DNA of 64,000 bases from Hyphococcus sp. (GCA_028284345.1 JANQRY010000003.1:310001-374000); one strand, 5' to 3'. Counted from the stretch's first letter, positions 25,419-35,916 are shown. The notes: generated by a model from the letters alone, not told the origin. Numbers and translations are program-made.

Positions 25419-25952
25419 CTACGACGTTACTTTGGTCGAAAAGTTCTTTTTATAGACTGCAGATGCAAAAGCGTTGGTTTCTCCGCCAGAAATGACTTTT
25501 CCTTGAACAAACATCATGGAACGAGACTTTTTCTCAACCTTTACCCTACTCTCTATCCAGTCCCCTTCCCGAGCGGGACACACAAAGTTTGCGGTAATGG
25601 AGATAGTCGGCCCTCCCAGATCAAGTCCGGATGCAGCAGCGCCAACATAACCCAACGCCGTGTCCAAAAATGCGAGCAAAGTTCCTCCGTGACAAATTCC
25701 TTGCGCATTGCAATGGCGCTTTTCAATCTTCATTCCTAATCGAATTGGTTCATCAGGATCCTTCGTCGCCTTTCCCTGAATGGGTCCCAACATCGAAGAA
25801 AAAGGATCCTCATGCAGAATCTCAGTCCACTGCTCTATTGAGAGCGAGGCTCGTCTATGAGCATGATTTTCCATCATCGCGTTACCCATAATCCAGCGCA
25901 ACTTGAGGCCTTGATCGATCTGTTCAGACCGAACCCTTTCTCCGAGAAGCAT
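25419..25952 (-). CDS. PaaI-family hotdog thioesterase
   Basis: A 177-aa product with one hotdog domain. The active-site block NAQGICHGGTLLAFLDTALG corresponds to the PaaI pattern with HGG and a downstream acidic residue, and TISITANFVCPAREGDWIES is the following strand pair. PaaI-like enzymes hydrolyse (hydroxy)phenylacetyl- or medium-chain acyl-CoAs and often rescue CoA from dead-end thioesters in degradative clusters. The start is uncertain: ATGs at 25952, 25889, 25877 and 25874 are in frame, and the domain begins only at about residue 65. It lies between tetR and the second thioesterase on the same strand. Confidence 0.78.
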   Translation of the reverse strand: MLLGERVRSEQIDQGLKLRWIMGNAMMENHAHRRASLSIEQWTEILHEDPFSSMLGPIQGKATKDPDEPIRLGMKIEKRHCNAQGICHGGTLLAFLDTALGYVGAAASGLDLGGPTISITANFVCPAREGDWIESRVKVEKKSRSMMFVQGKVISGGETNAFASAVYKKNFSTKVTS

Positions 25953-25999
25953 CGTTGCCAGAAGGGTCGGTCTGCGAATTTCTTTTCATGCTATGGAAT

Positions 26000-26638
26000 T
26001 CAAGGTTTCGTACCGGAAGCGCCGCCTATGCCGTTCAAAAGAATATGACTGAAGGTATCGAAAATCTCTTCCTTGGTTAGTTCCGGTTTACCATCAACCC
26101 ATCTCGAGACCCAATTGAACATTCCGAAAATGGCGTATGACGCCAGGCTGGGATCAGGCACGTCCAAAGACCCGTCTTTCAAACCGAGCACGAGGAATTT
26201 CTGCACTTCGCGATTCATTGAGCGGCGCATCTGCCAAAACCTAGCCCTTCCGGCTTCGGACAAAACACGCGAATCAGAAAGAACAAGACTGATACCGTAG
26301 TCGCTGACAACAACATTCAAATAAAGCCACAAAAACTTTTCAAGCATTTGCCGTGCATTCATGTCTGAAAAGTCGACCTTGTCTACAGCGGACTGAAATT
26401 CAGAATACGCCAGTTCGACGCTTTCGAGCAGAAGCGCCTCCTTACACTCAAATCGGCTGTAAAGTGTCGGCTTGGTGACATTAAGAGCCAGGGCCACATC
26501 GTCCATCGACGTATTCTGATAGCCCTGGGTTCGAAATAGTTGAGAAGCTTTATCTAGAATCGCTTCGCGGCTGAGGCTGCCTCTTTTGTATTGCGTTATA
26601 GCAACGGTTTTGTTTGACCCATCACTCACGGCGTTCAT
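26000..26638 (-). CDS. TetR-family transcriptional regulator
   Basis: A 212-aa repressor-type protein. The N-terminal helix-turn-helix is SREAILDKASQLFRTQGYQN followed by TSMDDVALALNVTKPTLYSR, a textbook TetR signature. The C-terminal two thirds is a TetR_C-like ligand domain (IFGMFNWVSRWVDG near the end), as in regulators of fatty acid or acyl-CoA metabolism. AAGGATGCA precedes the ATG. A copy of the island palindrome with one mismatch (26687-26698) lies about 50 nt upstream, suggesting autoregulation. It is the best candidate for the factor that binds TACT-N4-AGTA; the ligand would then be an acyl-CoA of the pathway (inference). Confidence 0.88.
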   Translation of the reverse strand: MNAVSDGSNKTVAITQYKRGSLSREAILDKASQLFRTQGYQNTSMDDVALALNVTKPTLYSRFECKEALLLESVELAYSEFQSAVDKVDFSDMNARQMLEKFLWLYLNVVVSDYGISLVLSDSRVLSEAGRARFWQMRRSMNREVQKFLVLGLKDGSLDVPDPSLASYAIFGMFNWVSRWVDGKPELTKEEIFDTFSHILLNGIGGASGTKP

Positions 26639-26686
26639 TGCATCCTTTTTGCTGCCAGTCAGGCTAATTCTCGCGATTGCGACACT

Positions 26687-26698
26687 AACTATATAGTA
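26687..26698. promoter_or_regulatory. Island palindrome (one mismatch) upstream of tetR
   Basis: AACTATATAGTA matches TACT-N4-AGTA at seven of eight positions and is followed by TT, extending the similarity to the copy upstream of the nitronate monooxygenase operon (ATACTATA core on the other strand). Confidence 0.55.
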
Positions 26699-26788
26699 TT
26701 GCTCGTCTCCGCCAAATATGCGCCGTCAAGACGCGTGAAATAACGACATATCAATCATATTGACGCTGACGCCCATCGCCTGAATCCA

Positions 26789-27883
26789 CTATGCGTCCAA
26801 TCCCCATGTCGCAAGTCGCGCGTTGTTGTCACTCAAAGAATTGATGCGGCCCGGCGTCCGGGAAAATCGCGGCGCAGGCGCCGGATGCAACACGCCGTCA
26901 ATGGTCTGATATACGCCCCGCGCCGCCATATGCGGATGATCCGGCGCCTCCTGAAGGCTTAGCACGGGCGCAAAACACGCGTCGGTGCCCTCCAACAATT
27001 CGCACCACTCGCTTTGCGAGCGTTGTGCGAAAACCTCTTCGAGGATTTTCACCTTTTCCGGCCAGGTCGACGCGTCAAATTGTTTGTGTAAAAGATCCCC
27101 TTCAACGCCAATCAATTTCAGCATTTCGGCGAAGAAATGCGGCTCAATCGGGCCTACAGAGATTTCCTTGTCGTCCGCACAAATATAGCAGCGGTAAAAT
27201 GGGGCGGCGCCGCCCAGGACGCTTTTTTCGCGGTCGAGCGAAATGCGGTCGAGTTGTCCAGCGAAAAACGACATCATCGACGCGGCGCCGTCTACGATCG
27301 CTGCATCGATGACCTGCCCCTTGCCGGACACAGATCGCTCCAAAAGCGCTGACACTACGCCCAAGGCAAGGAATAGAGAGCCGCCGCCAAAATCACCAAC
27401 GAGATTTAGCGGGGGCGAAGCAGGATCGTCTTTCTTTCCGATTGCGGCCAAAGCGCCCGTTAGCGCAATATAGTTGATGTCATGTCCTGCGGATTTGGCG
27501 AGCGGCCCATCTTGACCCCAGCCTGTCATTCTACCGTAAATCAAGCGCGGATTTAGCTCATGCGCCGCTTCCGGCCCCAGCCCTAAGCGTTCCATCACGC
27601 CAGGCCTGAACCCTTCGATAAGGACATCAGCGCGGCCGATGGCTTTAAGCGCCGTTTGTCGCCCCTCATCGGACCGGATGTCTAGAACCAACTTTGCCTT
27701 GTTCCGATCGGACACTGGGTTGGGCCAACCATTGCCTCCTTCGCGATCAATAAGCAGCACATCCGCGCCCAAATCCCCCAATAGTTGCGCGCAATATGGT
27801 CCCGGCCCCAGACCGCCAAATTCCACAACACGAATTCCGTCCAACGGTCCATAGCGTTCGGATTTTTCATTGGCGTCCATCAT
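26789..27883 (-). CDS. Alpha-methylacyl-CoA racemase (CaiB/BaiF family III)
   Basis: Interconverts (2R)- and (2S)-2-methylacyl-CoA so that alpha-methyl-branched chains can enter beta-oxidation. The 364-aa length matches AMACR/MCR. The catalytic His134 is in SAGHDINYIALTGAL and Asp164 in VGDFGGGS, corresponding to His126/Asp156 of the mycobacterial racemase; the CoA-binding start GPGPYCAQLLGDLGADVLLI is clear. Other class III CoA-transferases lack the GHDINY pattern, which favours racemase over transferase. It is last gene of the eight-gene operon, its ATG overlapping the stop of the upstream crotonase gene. Its presence is the strongest hint at a methyl-branched substrate. Confidence 0.85.
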   Translation of the reverse strand: MMDANEKSERYGPLDGIRVVEFGGLGPGPYCAQLLGDLGADVLLIDREGGNGWPNPVSDRNKAKLVLDIRSDEGRQTALKAIGRADVLIEGFRPGVMERLGLGPEAAHELNPRLIYGRMTGWGQDGPLAKSAGHDINYIALTGALAAIGKKDDPASPPLNLVGDFGGGSLFLALGVVSALLERSVSGKGQVIDAAIVDGAASMMSFFAGQLDRISLDREKSVLGGAAPFYRCYICADDKEISVGPIEPHFFAEMLKLIGVEGDLLHKQFDASTWPEKVKILEEVFAQRSQSEWCELLEGTDACFAPVLSLQEAPDHPHMAARGVYQTIDGVLHPAPAPRFSRTPGRINSLSDNNARLATWGLDA

Positions 27884-28659
27884 GCAAAATCCGGTTTTCG
27901 TCGCTCCAGAAATGCGTTCACCCCTTCCATCGCGTTAGGCTCAACGGCGCAATGAGCGATCGCCTCCGCCTCGCGTTCCAATTGGGCTTCCAATTCCCGA
28001 CTTGTCGATTGAAGGAGCAAACGCTTAGCGCGCGCCAGGGCCGGGATCGACATCCTGGCAATCTTGCTAGCGGCTTTCTGCGTCTCCTCGTATAGTTGTT
28101 CATCCGGCGATGTTCGCGTGATTAATCCACACGCTTCAGCCTCATCGGCGCTAAACGTTCGGCCTAGATAAATCATTTCCTGCGCGCGGCGTAAGCCGAC
28201 AAGCCTCGGCAACAGGAAAGACACGCCCGCGTCGGGAGACAAGCCAATGCCGGGATAAGCGACGGAGAAATTCGCCGACTGCGCCGCAATGACGACGTCC
28301 CCGACCAGCGCCAAACCAAGTCCCGCACCGGCCGCAGGACCATTCACAGCAGTCACGATCGGCTTGGACAAACCAGCCAGGCGTGCGACCGCCATGTGTA
28401 AGGAGCCGGTCATCTCCCGAACAAAACGTGGGAGATTATCGGACGCGCTCGCAAAGGCGTTAATGTCGCCGCCGACGCAGAAGAATCGACCGACCCCGCT
28501 GAGAAGCACGCATCGCACGTCTTCAGTCGTTTCCATGGTGTGAACGGCGTCGAGCAACTGATCACAAAAGACCTGATCAATGGTATTGCCGTCGTCGCCC
28601 CGATCAAGGGTGATGCGACCAATAGAATCAGAGATTTCAACGGAAAAACGGGCGGTCAT
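27880..28659 (-). CDS. PaaG-like enoyl-CoA isomerase/hydratase (crotonase family)
   Basis: A 259-aa crotonase-fold protein. The oxyanion-hole region is AVNGPAAGAGLGLALVGDVV and the second active-site region is SVAYPGIGLSPDAGVSFLLP. Neither hydratase glutamate is present (Gly at both positions), while the Asp in SPDAG matches the catalytic acid of PaaG and Delta3,Delta2-enoyl-CoA isomerases. Double-bond shifting, as needed for unsaturated chains, is therefore more likely than hydration. It overlaps the SDR gene upstream (ATGA at 28656-28659) and the racemase downstream, so all three are translationally coupled. Confidence 0.82.
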   Translation of the reverse strand: MTARFSVEISDSIGRITLDRGDDGNTIDQVFCDQLLDAVHTMETTEDVRCVLLSGVGRFFCVGGDINAFASASDNLPRFVREMTGSLHMAVARLAGLSKPIVTAVNGPAAGAGLGLALVGDVVIAAQSANFSVAYPGIGLSPDAGVSFLLPRLVGLRRAQEMIYLGRTFSADEAEACGLITRTSPDEQLYEETQKAASKIARMSIPALARAKRLLLQSTSRELEAQLEREAEAIAHCAVEPNAMEGVNAFLERRKPDFA

Positions 28660-29417
28660 TTCGGCGCCATCCTGATTGCGCCATCAAGGCGGATTGTCTC
28701 CCCGTTCAACATGGGGTTGCCAATAACCGCTTCGACCATCTGCGCGTATTCCTCTGGTTTTCCGAGTCTGCTTGGAAACGGTACTTGCATGCCAAGCGAC
28801 TGTTTCGCCGGTTCAGGCAGCCCTTCCAGCATTGGCGTCAGAAAGATTCCTGGCGCAATTGTCATGACACGGATACTTAGCGAGGAGAGGTCCCTCGCCA
28901 TGGGAAGCGTCATGCCGACAACGCCGCCTTTAGAAGAGGAATAGGCGGCCTGGCCAATTTGCCCGTCGAAAGCGGCGACGCTCGCCGTATTGATAATGAC
29001 GCCGCGTTCTTCTTCATCAATTTCAAGCGCGGAAAGACGAGCCGCAAATTTGGAGGCGACATTGAAGGTGCCGACGAGATTGACCTCTATGACCTTGCGG
29101 TAAACGGCAAGGTCGTGCGGTTCGCCTTCTCTTCCTACGGTCTTACTCGGCGTACCGATTCCCGCGCAATTAACAAGGATCCGCGCCGGTCCATTATTTT
29201 TCTCCGCTTCCTCAAGAGACGCTACAACGCCTTCGTCGCTTGTCACATCCGTCCTAAAGTAGCTGGCGTTAATCGACGAGGCGAATTCCAATCCCGACTT
29301 ATCGTTGACGTCAAATATGGCGACCTTTGCGCCATTTCTGACGAGCATCTCAGCCGCGGCGGCGCCAAGGCCGGAGGCGCCGCCAGTGACCACTGCGGGC
29401 GTTTCTTTTAAATTCAT
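28656..29417 (-). CDS. HSD10-like 3-hydroxyacyl-CoA dehydrogenase (SDR)
   Basis: A 253-aa classical short-chain dehydrogenase with TGGASGLGAAAAEML for NAD binding, an NCAGI motif, catalytic Ser in NTASVAAFDG and Tyr-Lys in YSSSKGG. The C-terminal block APGIFLTPMLEGLPEPAKQS, followed by PFPSRLGKPEEYA, is diagnostic of type 10 17-beta-hydroxysteroid/2-methyl-3-hydroxybutyryl-CoA dehydrogenases. These oxidise straight and 2-methyl-branched 3-hydroxyacyl-CoAs, which fits the neighbouring racemase. The ATG at 29417 is preferred over a GTG six bases earlier. It overlaps the next gene and follows the FadJ-like gene by about 20 nt. Confidence 0.87.
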   Translation of the reverse strand: MNLKETPAVVTGGASGLGAAAAEMLVRNGAKVAIFDVNDKSGLEFASSINASYFRTDVTSDEGVVASLEEAEKNNGPARILVNCAGIGTPSKTVGREGEPHDLAVYRKVIEVNLVGTFNVASKFAARLSALEIDEEERGVIINTASVAAFDGQIGQAAYSSSKGGVVGMTLPMARDLSSLSIRVMTIAPGIFLTPMLEGLPEPAKQSLGMQVPFPSRLGKPEEYAQMVEAVIGNPMLNGETIRLDGAIRMAPK

Positions 29418-29438
29418 CAGCACTCGCCTTATCTAAAT

Positions 29439-31577
29439 TTATGCCGCATTACGGCTCGGTTTTTTGTAATAAGTCCGGCCAGTTTCAGCCATCTCCCGCA
29501 GCCCTTCTGGCGGCGCAAAGCGCACGCCATATTCTTCAACAAACGCATCGCAGTCCGCCACAAACTGCGCAGGACCACAGGCGTCAATGTAACTGAGCGG
29601 TCCCCCGGTCCAGGGAGCGAAGCCCCATCCCAATATCGCGCCGACATCCGCTGCACGCGGATCGTTAATAACGCCTTCGTCGAAACAGCGCGCTGCTTCG
29701 AGAGCCTGCCGATGCAGCAATCGTTTTTTGATTTCACCAACGACACGGACCGGCTCAGTCGCAGTCGCTGGCAGTAGACTTGTCAGACCCGCCCATAGGC
29801 GCTTCGGACCGTCATCCGGATAGTCATAGAAACCGGCGTCCGCCTTGCGGCCCGTCCGTCCGCGCTTCACCAACTCAGCCATTACCGCTTCATATGGCCG
29901 TTCGTCATAGTCGGCGCCCAAAGCCGTCTTGGTTTGATCAAATATTCTGACAATAAGATCGAGCGCAACATCATCTGCGATTTCCAATGGCCCGCGCGGC
30001 ATGCCGGTCATGCGCCCGACATTTTCAATCAGTGGCGCGGGCAAGCCCTCAACAAGCATTTCCGCGCCTTCATAGATATAGGTGCCGAAACAACGGCTCG
30101 TATAGAAGCCGCGACTGTCGTTGACGACGATTGGCGTTTTCCCGATCGCAACCGAATAGGCGACGGCGCGCGCGACCGCCTCATCACTGGTCTTCTCGCC
30201 GCGGATGATTTCGACAAGCTCCATCCTATCGACCGGTGAAAAGAAATGGATGCCGATGAAATTTTCCGGCCGCGAAGACGCCTCGGCCAGCCCCGTAATG
30301 GGAAGCGTCGAAGTATTTGACCCAAGTAGCGTATCTTCCGGAAGTCGCTGTTCAATCTGGCGGATCACGTTGTGCTTCAGGTCAATGTTTTCAAACACCG
30401 CCTCTACAACGATGTCCGCGCCATCAAGAGCGTCATAGCTTGACGTCGTTGAAATACGATCCAGAAGCGCTGCGCCGTCCTCCTGGCTCATGCGCCCTTT
30501 CTTCACCGCCTTTTCGACGAGCCCGCGTGAATAGTCTTTGCCCTTCTCGGCGGTCGACTCGTCAACATCGATCAAGACCGTATCCATTTTGCGGGCGGCC
30601 TGCGCATATGCGATGCCCGCGCCCATCATCCCGGCGCCGATAATGGCCGCGCGTTTTGGGGGATCGGCCTTCTTGGCCCAATCGCCGCCTCTACTCAGCG
30701 CCTGCTTCGACAGGAACAGAGAGCGGACCATATCTCTCGCCTGCGGCGTCGCGCATGAATTGATGAAATACCGTTCCTCAACTTTCAGGCCCTTGTCTAT
30801 AGCAAGGGGAAACCCTTCAAACACGCATTTGAGAATATTCTCCGCCGCCGGATAATTTCCATAGGTTTCTTTACGGAGCATCGCATTGCCGGCAACGAAC
30901 AGCTGCATGCCCTTTGGCGAAAAAGGCAAGCCTCCCGGCGCCTTGAACCCGCGCTCGTCCCAACGCGCAACGGGATTCCCGTTTTCCTTGAGCCATTTGC
31001 GCGCCGCTTCGATGGTCTCGCCAGCCGGCGCCAGCTCATCTATCAGACCTATTTCTTGCGCCTTGCGCGCATCGACAGGCCGACCTTTCAAAAGCATTGG
31101 AAGCGCTTCCGCCATACCGACCAGCCGCGGCAAGCGCTGCGTCCCTCCCCCGCCCGGCAGCAAGCCCACATTCACCTCGGGCAGTCCAAGCTTAACGGAC
31201 TTTGCATCCGCCGCCACGCGATAGTGACACGCCAAAGCGAATTCGAGTCCCCCGCCGAGCGCCAGCCCCTCTATGGCGATGGCGATCGGCTTGCCGACCG
31301 TTTCCAATTTTCGGTACAGCGCGGCGAGCGGAATGTCGTTGATCCGCGTTCCTGCATATTCAGCAAGATCCCCGAGATCAGCGCCCGCACAGAAATTGCC
31401 AGCCTTTCCTGAGCAAACGATCACGCCTTTGATTTTCTCACTGCTGGCGATCATGTCGATGACCCGCGCCAACTCTCTAATCGCGCCGTCGGTCAGCGTG
31501 TTCATGGACCGACCAGGAACATCAAATGTCAGGAGGGCAATGCCCTCGCCATCAATGTCAATTTTAAAATTTTCCAC
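29439..31577 (-). CDS. FadJ/FadB-type bifunctional enoyl-CoA hydratase/3-hydroxyacyl-CoA dehydrogenase
   Basis: A 712-aa multifunctional beta-oxidation enzyme. The N-terminal crotonase domain (1-190) has both hydratase glutamates in GGGLEFALACHYR and GLPEVNVGLLPGGGG. The central NAD-binding domain (about 305-490) begins RAAIIGAGMMGAGIAYAQAA and contains GIHFFSPVDRMELVEIIRG with the catalytic His. Two helical dimerisation repeats follow (510-712). The start is a GTG at 31577 with GGGGATTGGAG upstream. It sits between the thiolase and HSD10-like genes; having both a FadJ dehydrogenase and two SDR dehydrogenases suggests successive cycles on structurally different intermediates. Confidence 0.93.
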   Translation of the reverse strand: MENFKIDIDGEGIALLTFDVPGRSMNTLTDGAIRELARVIDMIASSEKIKGVIVCSGKAGNFCAGADLGDLAEYAGTRINDIPLAALYRKLETVGKPIAIAIEGLALGGGLEFALACHYRVAADAKSVKLGLPEVNVGLLPGGGGTQRLPRLVGMAEALPMLLKGRPVDARKAQEIGLIDELAPAGETIEAARKWLKENGNPVARWDERGFKAPGGLPFSPKGMQLFVAGNAMLRKETYGNYPAAENILKCVFEGFPLAIDKGLKVEERYFINSCATPQARDMVRSLFLSKQALSRGGDWAKKADPPKRAAIIGAGMMGAGIAYAQAARKMDTVLIDVDESTAEKGKDYSRGLVEKAVKKGRMSQEDGAALLDRISTTSSYDALDGADIVVEAVFENIDLKHNVIRQIEQRLPEDTLLGSNTSTLPITGLAEASSRPENFIGIHFFSPVDRMELVEIIRGEKTSDEAVARAVAYSVAIGKTPIVVNDSRGFYTSRCFGTYIYEGAEMLVEGLPAPLIENVGRMTGMPRGPLEIADDVALDLIVRIFDQTKTALGADYDERPYEAVMAELVKRGRTGRKADAGFYDYPDDGPKRLWAGLTSLLPATATEPVRVVGEIKKRLLHRQALEAARCFDEGVINDPRAADVGAILGWGFAPWTGGPLSYIDACGPAQFVADCDAFVEEYGVRFAPPEGLREMAETGRTYYKKPSRNAA

Positions 31578-31589
31578 GGCTCCAATCCC

Positions 31590-32795
31590 CTAAACGCGCT
31601 CGATAACCGTCGCCGCGGCCTGTCCCGCGCCGGCGCATAGTGTGACAAGCGCCGTGCTTTCTCCGCGGCGCTCCAACTCGTCCAGAACGGTCCCCAAAAT
31701 CATCGCACCGGTCGCGCCCAACGGATGTCCCATCGCGATCGCGCCGCCATTCACATTGATTTTTTCATGCGGGATATCGAGCGCGTTCATCATGCGAAGC
31801 ACGACGGCGGCGAACGCTTCGTTCAACTCATAAAGATCAATATCCTCGGGCTTCATACCGAGCCGGCTAAGCAGCTTCGTCGAGACGTCCGCCGGCCCCG
31901 TGAGCATGATGCACGGCTCCGAACCGATCGACGCGCCGCCGAGCACTTTCGCCCTTGGCGTAAGCCCGAGCGCATCGCCGACCTCACGCGAACCGATCAG
32001 GACGCCCGCCGCGCCATCAACGATCCCTGAGGCGTTACCGGCGTGATGAACGTGGTTGACGAACTCAACCTCCGGATAGCGTTGGATGGCGACCGCATCA
32101 AAAGCCATCTCCCCCATATCCGCAAATGAGGGCTTCAGCGCGGCCAACCCGTCCAGAGAAGCGTCGGGCCGCATATGCTCGTCACGATCAAGCGCAATAT
32201 CGCCAGCCTGATCACGCACGGGCACAATAGACTTAGTAAAAAACTCGCCTTCCCAGGCCGTCGCCGCGCGTCGCTGGCTCTCGACCGCATAGCTATCGAC
32301 ATCTTCCCTGCTATAGCCGTCAATCGTCGCAATCAGGTCGGCGCCGATACCTTGTGGCGTGAAGTAATTCTTTAGTGCAGAGCTGGGATCGATTGGCCAG
32401 GCGCCGCCATCGGAATTGATCGGCAGTCTGGACATACACTCAACCCCGCCGCCAATCGCCAATCGCGCCTCTCCCGCCATGACCTTGGCTGCCGCCATAT
32501 TGCAAGCGTCAAGACCTGACGCGCAAAATCGATTGACCTGAATGCCCGACGTCGTCTGAGCATAGTCCGCCATAAGCACGGCGGTTCTCGCGATATCCGC
32601 ACCCTGATCGGCGACTGGCGAAACGCATCCATAGATCACGTCGTCAACATAATTCGTGTCAAGATCGTTGCGGTCTCGGATCGCCTCCAGAACCTGCGTC
32701 CCAAGCGAGAGCGGCGTAATTCCGGACAATGATCCATCAGGGCGCCCTTTTCCGCGCGGCGTCCGCACGGCGTCATAAATAAATGCTTCAGGCAT
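31590..32795 (-). CDS. Acetyl-CoA acyltransferase (thiolase)
   Basis: Degradative thiolase that cleaves 3-ketoacyl-CoA to acetyl- or propionyl-CoA and a shortened acyl-CoA. The 401-aa product has nucleophile Cys91 in QVNRFCASGLDACNMAAAKV, the His of GGAIAMGHPLGATGA and the second Cys in LCAGAGQAAATVIE. The ATG at 32795 is chosen (MPEAFIYDAVRTPRGKGRPD), with GAAGGGGCG about nine bases before it; the frame continues upstream but without family similarity. It sits 12 nt upstream of the FadJ-like gene. The lack of SCP2-thiolase features argues against a sterol-specific thiolase. Confidence 0.92.
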   Translation of the reverse strand: MPEAFIYDAVRTPRGKGRPDGSLSGITPLSLGTQVLEAIRDRNDLDTNYVDDVIYGCVSPVADQGADIARTAVLMADYAQTTSGIQVNRFCASGLDACNMAAAKVMAGEARLAIGGGVECMSRLPINSDGGAWPIDPSSALKNYFTPQGIGADLIATIDGYSREDVDSYAVESQRRAATAWEGEFFTKSIVPVRDQAGDIALDRDEHMRPDASLDGLAALKPSFADMGEMAFDAVAIQRYPEVEFVNHVHHAGNASGIVDGAAGVLIGSREVGDALGLTPRAKVLGGASIGSEPCIMLTGPADVSTKLLSRLGMKPEDIDLYELNEAFAAVVLRMMNALDIPHEKINVNGGAIAMGHPLGATGAMILGTVLDELERRGESTALVTLCAGAGQAAATVIERV

Positions 32796-32821
32796 TAGCC
32801 ATCGCCCCTTCTTTGCTTCGC

Positions 32822-33595
32822 TTAGCCCCGCTGACCGCCGCTGCCCACTTTCGTACGGGCTTCGAGCATGCGTTTCGAAATTTCCGGATTCCAATGAACG
32901 TCGCGGTACTGGACATGGCCGTAAACATAAGCCGCAAGGGGATCCATCGCAGAACTGCGACGCACCATCTCTGTGCAACGAACCACGGTTTCGACAGAAG
33001 TCGAGGCGATCTCACTCGCCATTTTCTGCGCTGAAGCAAGTAGCTCACCCGCAGGGGCAATCTCGTCGACGAGTCCTATTCGCAGCGCCTCATTGACGTC
33101 GATTCGACGCCCTGTCAGCACAAGCATTTTCGCATAACTCGGCGGAATTAGGCGCATCAACGGATCGACAAAGGGCGTTAAACCGAATTTAATTTGAGGA
33201 AAACCGAACTTTGCGTTGGGCGCCGCCACGCGCATATCGCAGAACGCTGCGATGTCGCACCCGCCGCCGAGCGTGGCTCCGGCCACAGCAGCAATCGTGG
33301 GCTTGGGGTACTCTAAAAGCTCCAGATAGCCGTAGTAGGTTGCATCATACCAACGAAGGCGGTCCGCCTCAGTTTTCCAGTTCATTGTGTCTAGATCGAG
33401 CCCCGCCGAAAAATAGTCCTCTGTACCGGTAATTACGACGGCGGCCACGCGATCGTCCCGTCGCCAAGGAGTCAGTGTTTCAACCAAGTCCTCAAACAAC
33501 TCAGTACTCAAAGCATTTCTTTTCTCAGGACGATCAAGGTAGACTGTCGCCACTCCGTTTTCAATTTCCGAGCGCATCGTCCCGTGCTTAGCCAT
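32822..33595 (-). CDS. Crotonase-family protein with Asp/Gln active site
   Basis: A 257-aa crotonase fold: DRPEKRNALSTELFEDLVE, the oxyanion-hole strand YFSAGLDLDTMN, YPKPTIAAVAGATLGGGCDI and KFGFPQIKFGLTP. At the two positions that are Glu in enoyl-CoA hydratase it has Asp (GGGCD) and Gln (FPQ), so ordinary hydration is doubtful. A hydratase/lyase, isomerase or C-C hydrolase role is possible. The crotonase at 38096-38902 shares the same pair. Start ATG 33595 (GGAG eight bases upstream) is preferred to a TTG at 33628. It is third gene of the large operon. Confidence 0.8.
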   Translation of the reverse strand: MAKHGTMRSEIENGVATVYLDRPEKRNALSTELFEDLVETLTPWRRDDRVAAVVITGTEDYFSAGLDLDTMNWKTEADRLRWYDATYYGYLELLEYPKPTIAAVAGATLGGGCDIAAFCDMRVAAPNAKFGFPQIKFGLTPFVDPLMRLIPPSYAKMLVLTGRRIDVNEALRIGLVDEIAPAGELLASAQKMASEIASTSVETVVRCTEMVRRSSAMDPLAAYVYGHVQYRDVHWNPEISKRMLEARTKVGSGGQRG

Positions 33596-33673
33596 AACTT
33601 CATCTCCATAGGTACGAATTGACAACAACTTACCCTCCCTCCCCCAAACGGGAGGAAGGAAACTCTCAAAAAA

Positions 33674-34828
33674 TCATAAAGACCTTGCAATCAGCATACG
33701 CATTACTTCATTAGCGCCGCCGTAAATTCGATGAATCCGGGCATCGCGATAAAGTCTTGCAATGGGATATTCGAGCATATAGCCGTAGCCGCCGAACATC
33801 TGCAGACACCCGTCTATGATGCTAGTGGCGCGCTCCGACACCCAATACTTAGCCATAGAAGCAGCCGTTGCGTCGAGCTCGCCCCCCAGCAACAGTTTTG
33901 TGCAATGACCGCAAAACACGCTCGCAATTGTCGCCTCGGTCTTGTACTCGGCTAATTTAAATTGCGTATTCTGAAAATCCGCCAGGGTCCGCCCGAACAT
34001 CTTGCGCTCTTTTACATAAGCAATTGTCTCAGCAAGAGCGCGCTCAATCATGCTTATGGCTTGCCAGGCGATAACAAGGCGCTCTTGCGGCAGTTTCGCC
34101 ATCAGCTGCGGCAGCCCTTTTCCCTCTGCGCCGCCGAGCAAATTTTCATCAGGCGCAAAAACATCCTCGAAGAACAACTCGGACGTATCCTGACCTTCCT
34201 GGCCGAGCTTCTCCAGATTGCGACCACGCTCAAATCCCTCGCAGCCATCCGTCTCAACAATAAAAAGAGAAAGCCCCCTCGAACCCGCTTCCGGATTCGT
34301 TTTGGCTGCCACTAAGACGAGGTCGGCAAGCTGACCGTTCGAAATGAACGTCTTCTGACCGTTCAGCCGATATCCGCCATCTACCTTTTTGGCGGTACAA
34401 CGCATGGATTGAAGATCGGAACCGGCGCCGGGCTCGGTCATCGCGATCGCGCTCACGAGCTCGCCCGAGCACAAGCGAGGCAGCCAGCGGCGCTTTTGTT
34501 CCTCTGTCGCGAACGCCGTGAAGTAGGGAAGAACGACCGCATTGTGCAAGCTGATCGCGAGGGCGTCAGCGCCGCGATGAGCCACCTCTCTAATGATCAC
34601 GACTTCATGGCGAAAATCGCCGCCGCCGCCGCCATACGCCTGAGGGACTGATACGCCGAGCAACCCGGCTCTACCCGCCTCGCTCCAGACCTCGCGGTCA
34701 ACCATCTTGTTTTCACGCCAGCGCTCTATCGCTTCCGGACTGGCATGTGCATCGAGAAAGCCAGCAACGCTTCTCTCGAATAATTCAACCTCGTCAACAG
34801 ACATAAAATCTTCACGATGCAACGTCAC
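33674..34828 (-). CDS. Acyl-CoA dehydrogenase (LCAD/IVD-like)
   Basis: FAD enzyme that introduces the alpha,beta double bond. The 384-aa protein has IAMTEPGAGSDLQSMRCTAK and LNGQKTFISNGQLADLVLVA (FAD-binding). Its C-terminal segment is IYGGANEVMRMLIARSL, where medium-chain enzymes carry the catalytic Glu (YEG) but this has Gly. As in long-chain and isovaleryl-CoA dehydrogenases, the base is more likely Glu267 in ALAETIAYVKERKMFG. The GTG at 34828, with GGGGGAG eight bases upstream, is the best start; an ATG at 34804 is the alternative. It is second in the operon, 14 nt after the nitronate monooxygenase gene, and the only acyl-CoA dehydrogenase in the island. Confidence 0.92.
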   Translation of the reverse strand: MTLHREDFMSVDEVELFERSVAGFLDAHASPEAIERWRENKMVDREVWSEAGRAGLLGVSVPQAYGGGGGDFRHEVVIIREVAHRGADALAISLHNAVVLPYFTAFATEEQKRRWLPRLCSGELVSAIAMTEPGAGSDLQSMRCTAKKVDGGYRLNGQKTFISNGQLADLVLVAAKTNPEAGSRGLSLFIVETDGCEGFERGRNLEKLGQEGQDTSELFFEDVFAPDENLLGGAEGKGLPQLMAKLPQERLVIAWQAISMIERALAETIAYVKERKMFGRTLADFQNTQFKLAEYKTEATIASVFCGHCTKLLLGGELDATAASMAKYWVSERATSIIDGCLQMFGGYGYMLEYPIARLYRDARIHRIYGGANEVMRMLIARSL

Positions 34829-34842
34829 GCCGTTTGCTCCCC

Positions 34843-35916
<1,074 letters not shown>

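Noticed and set aside
32796-32978. 61-residue N-terminal extension of the thiolase
   Set aside because: No thiolase similarity, and the ATG at 32795 has a strong ribosome binding site and the normal MPEAFIYDAVRTP start.
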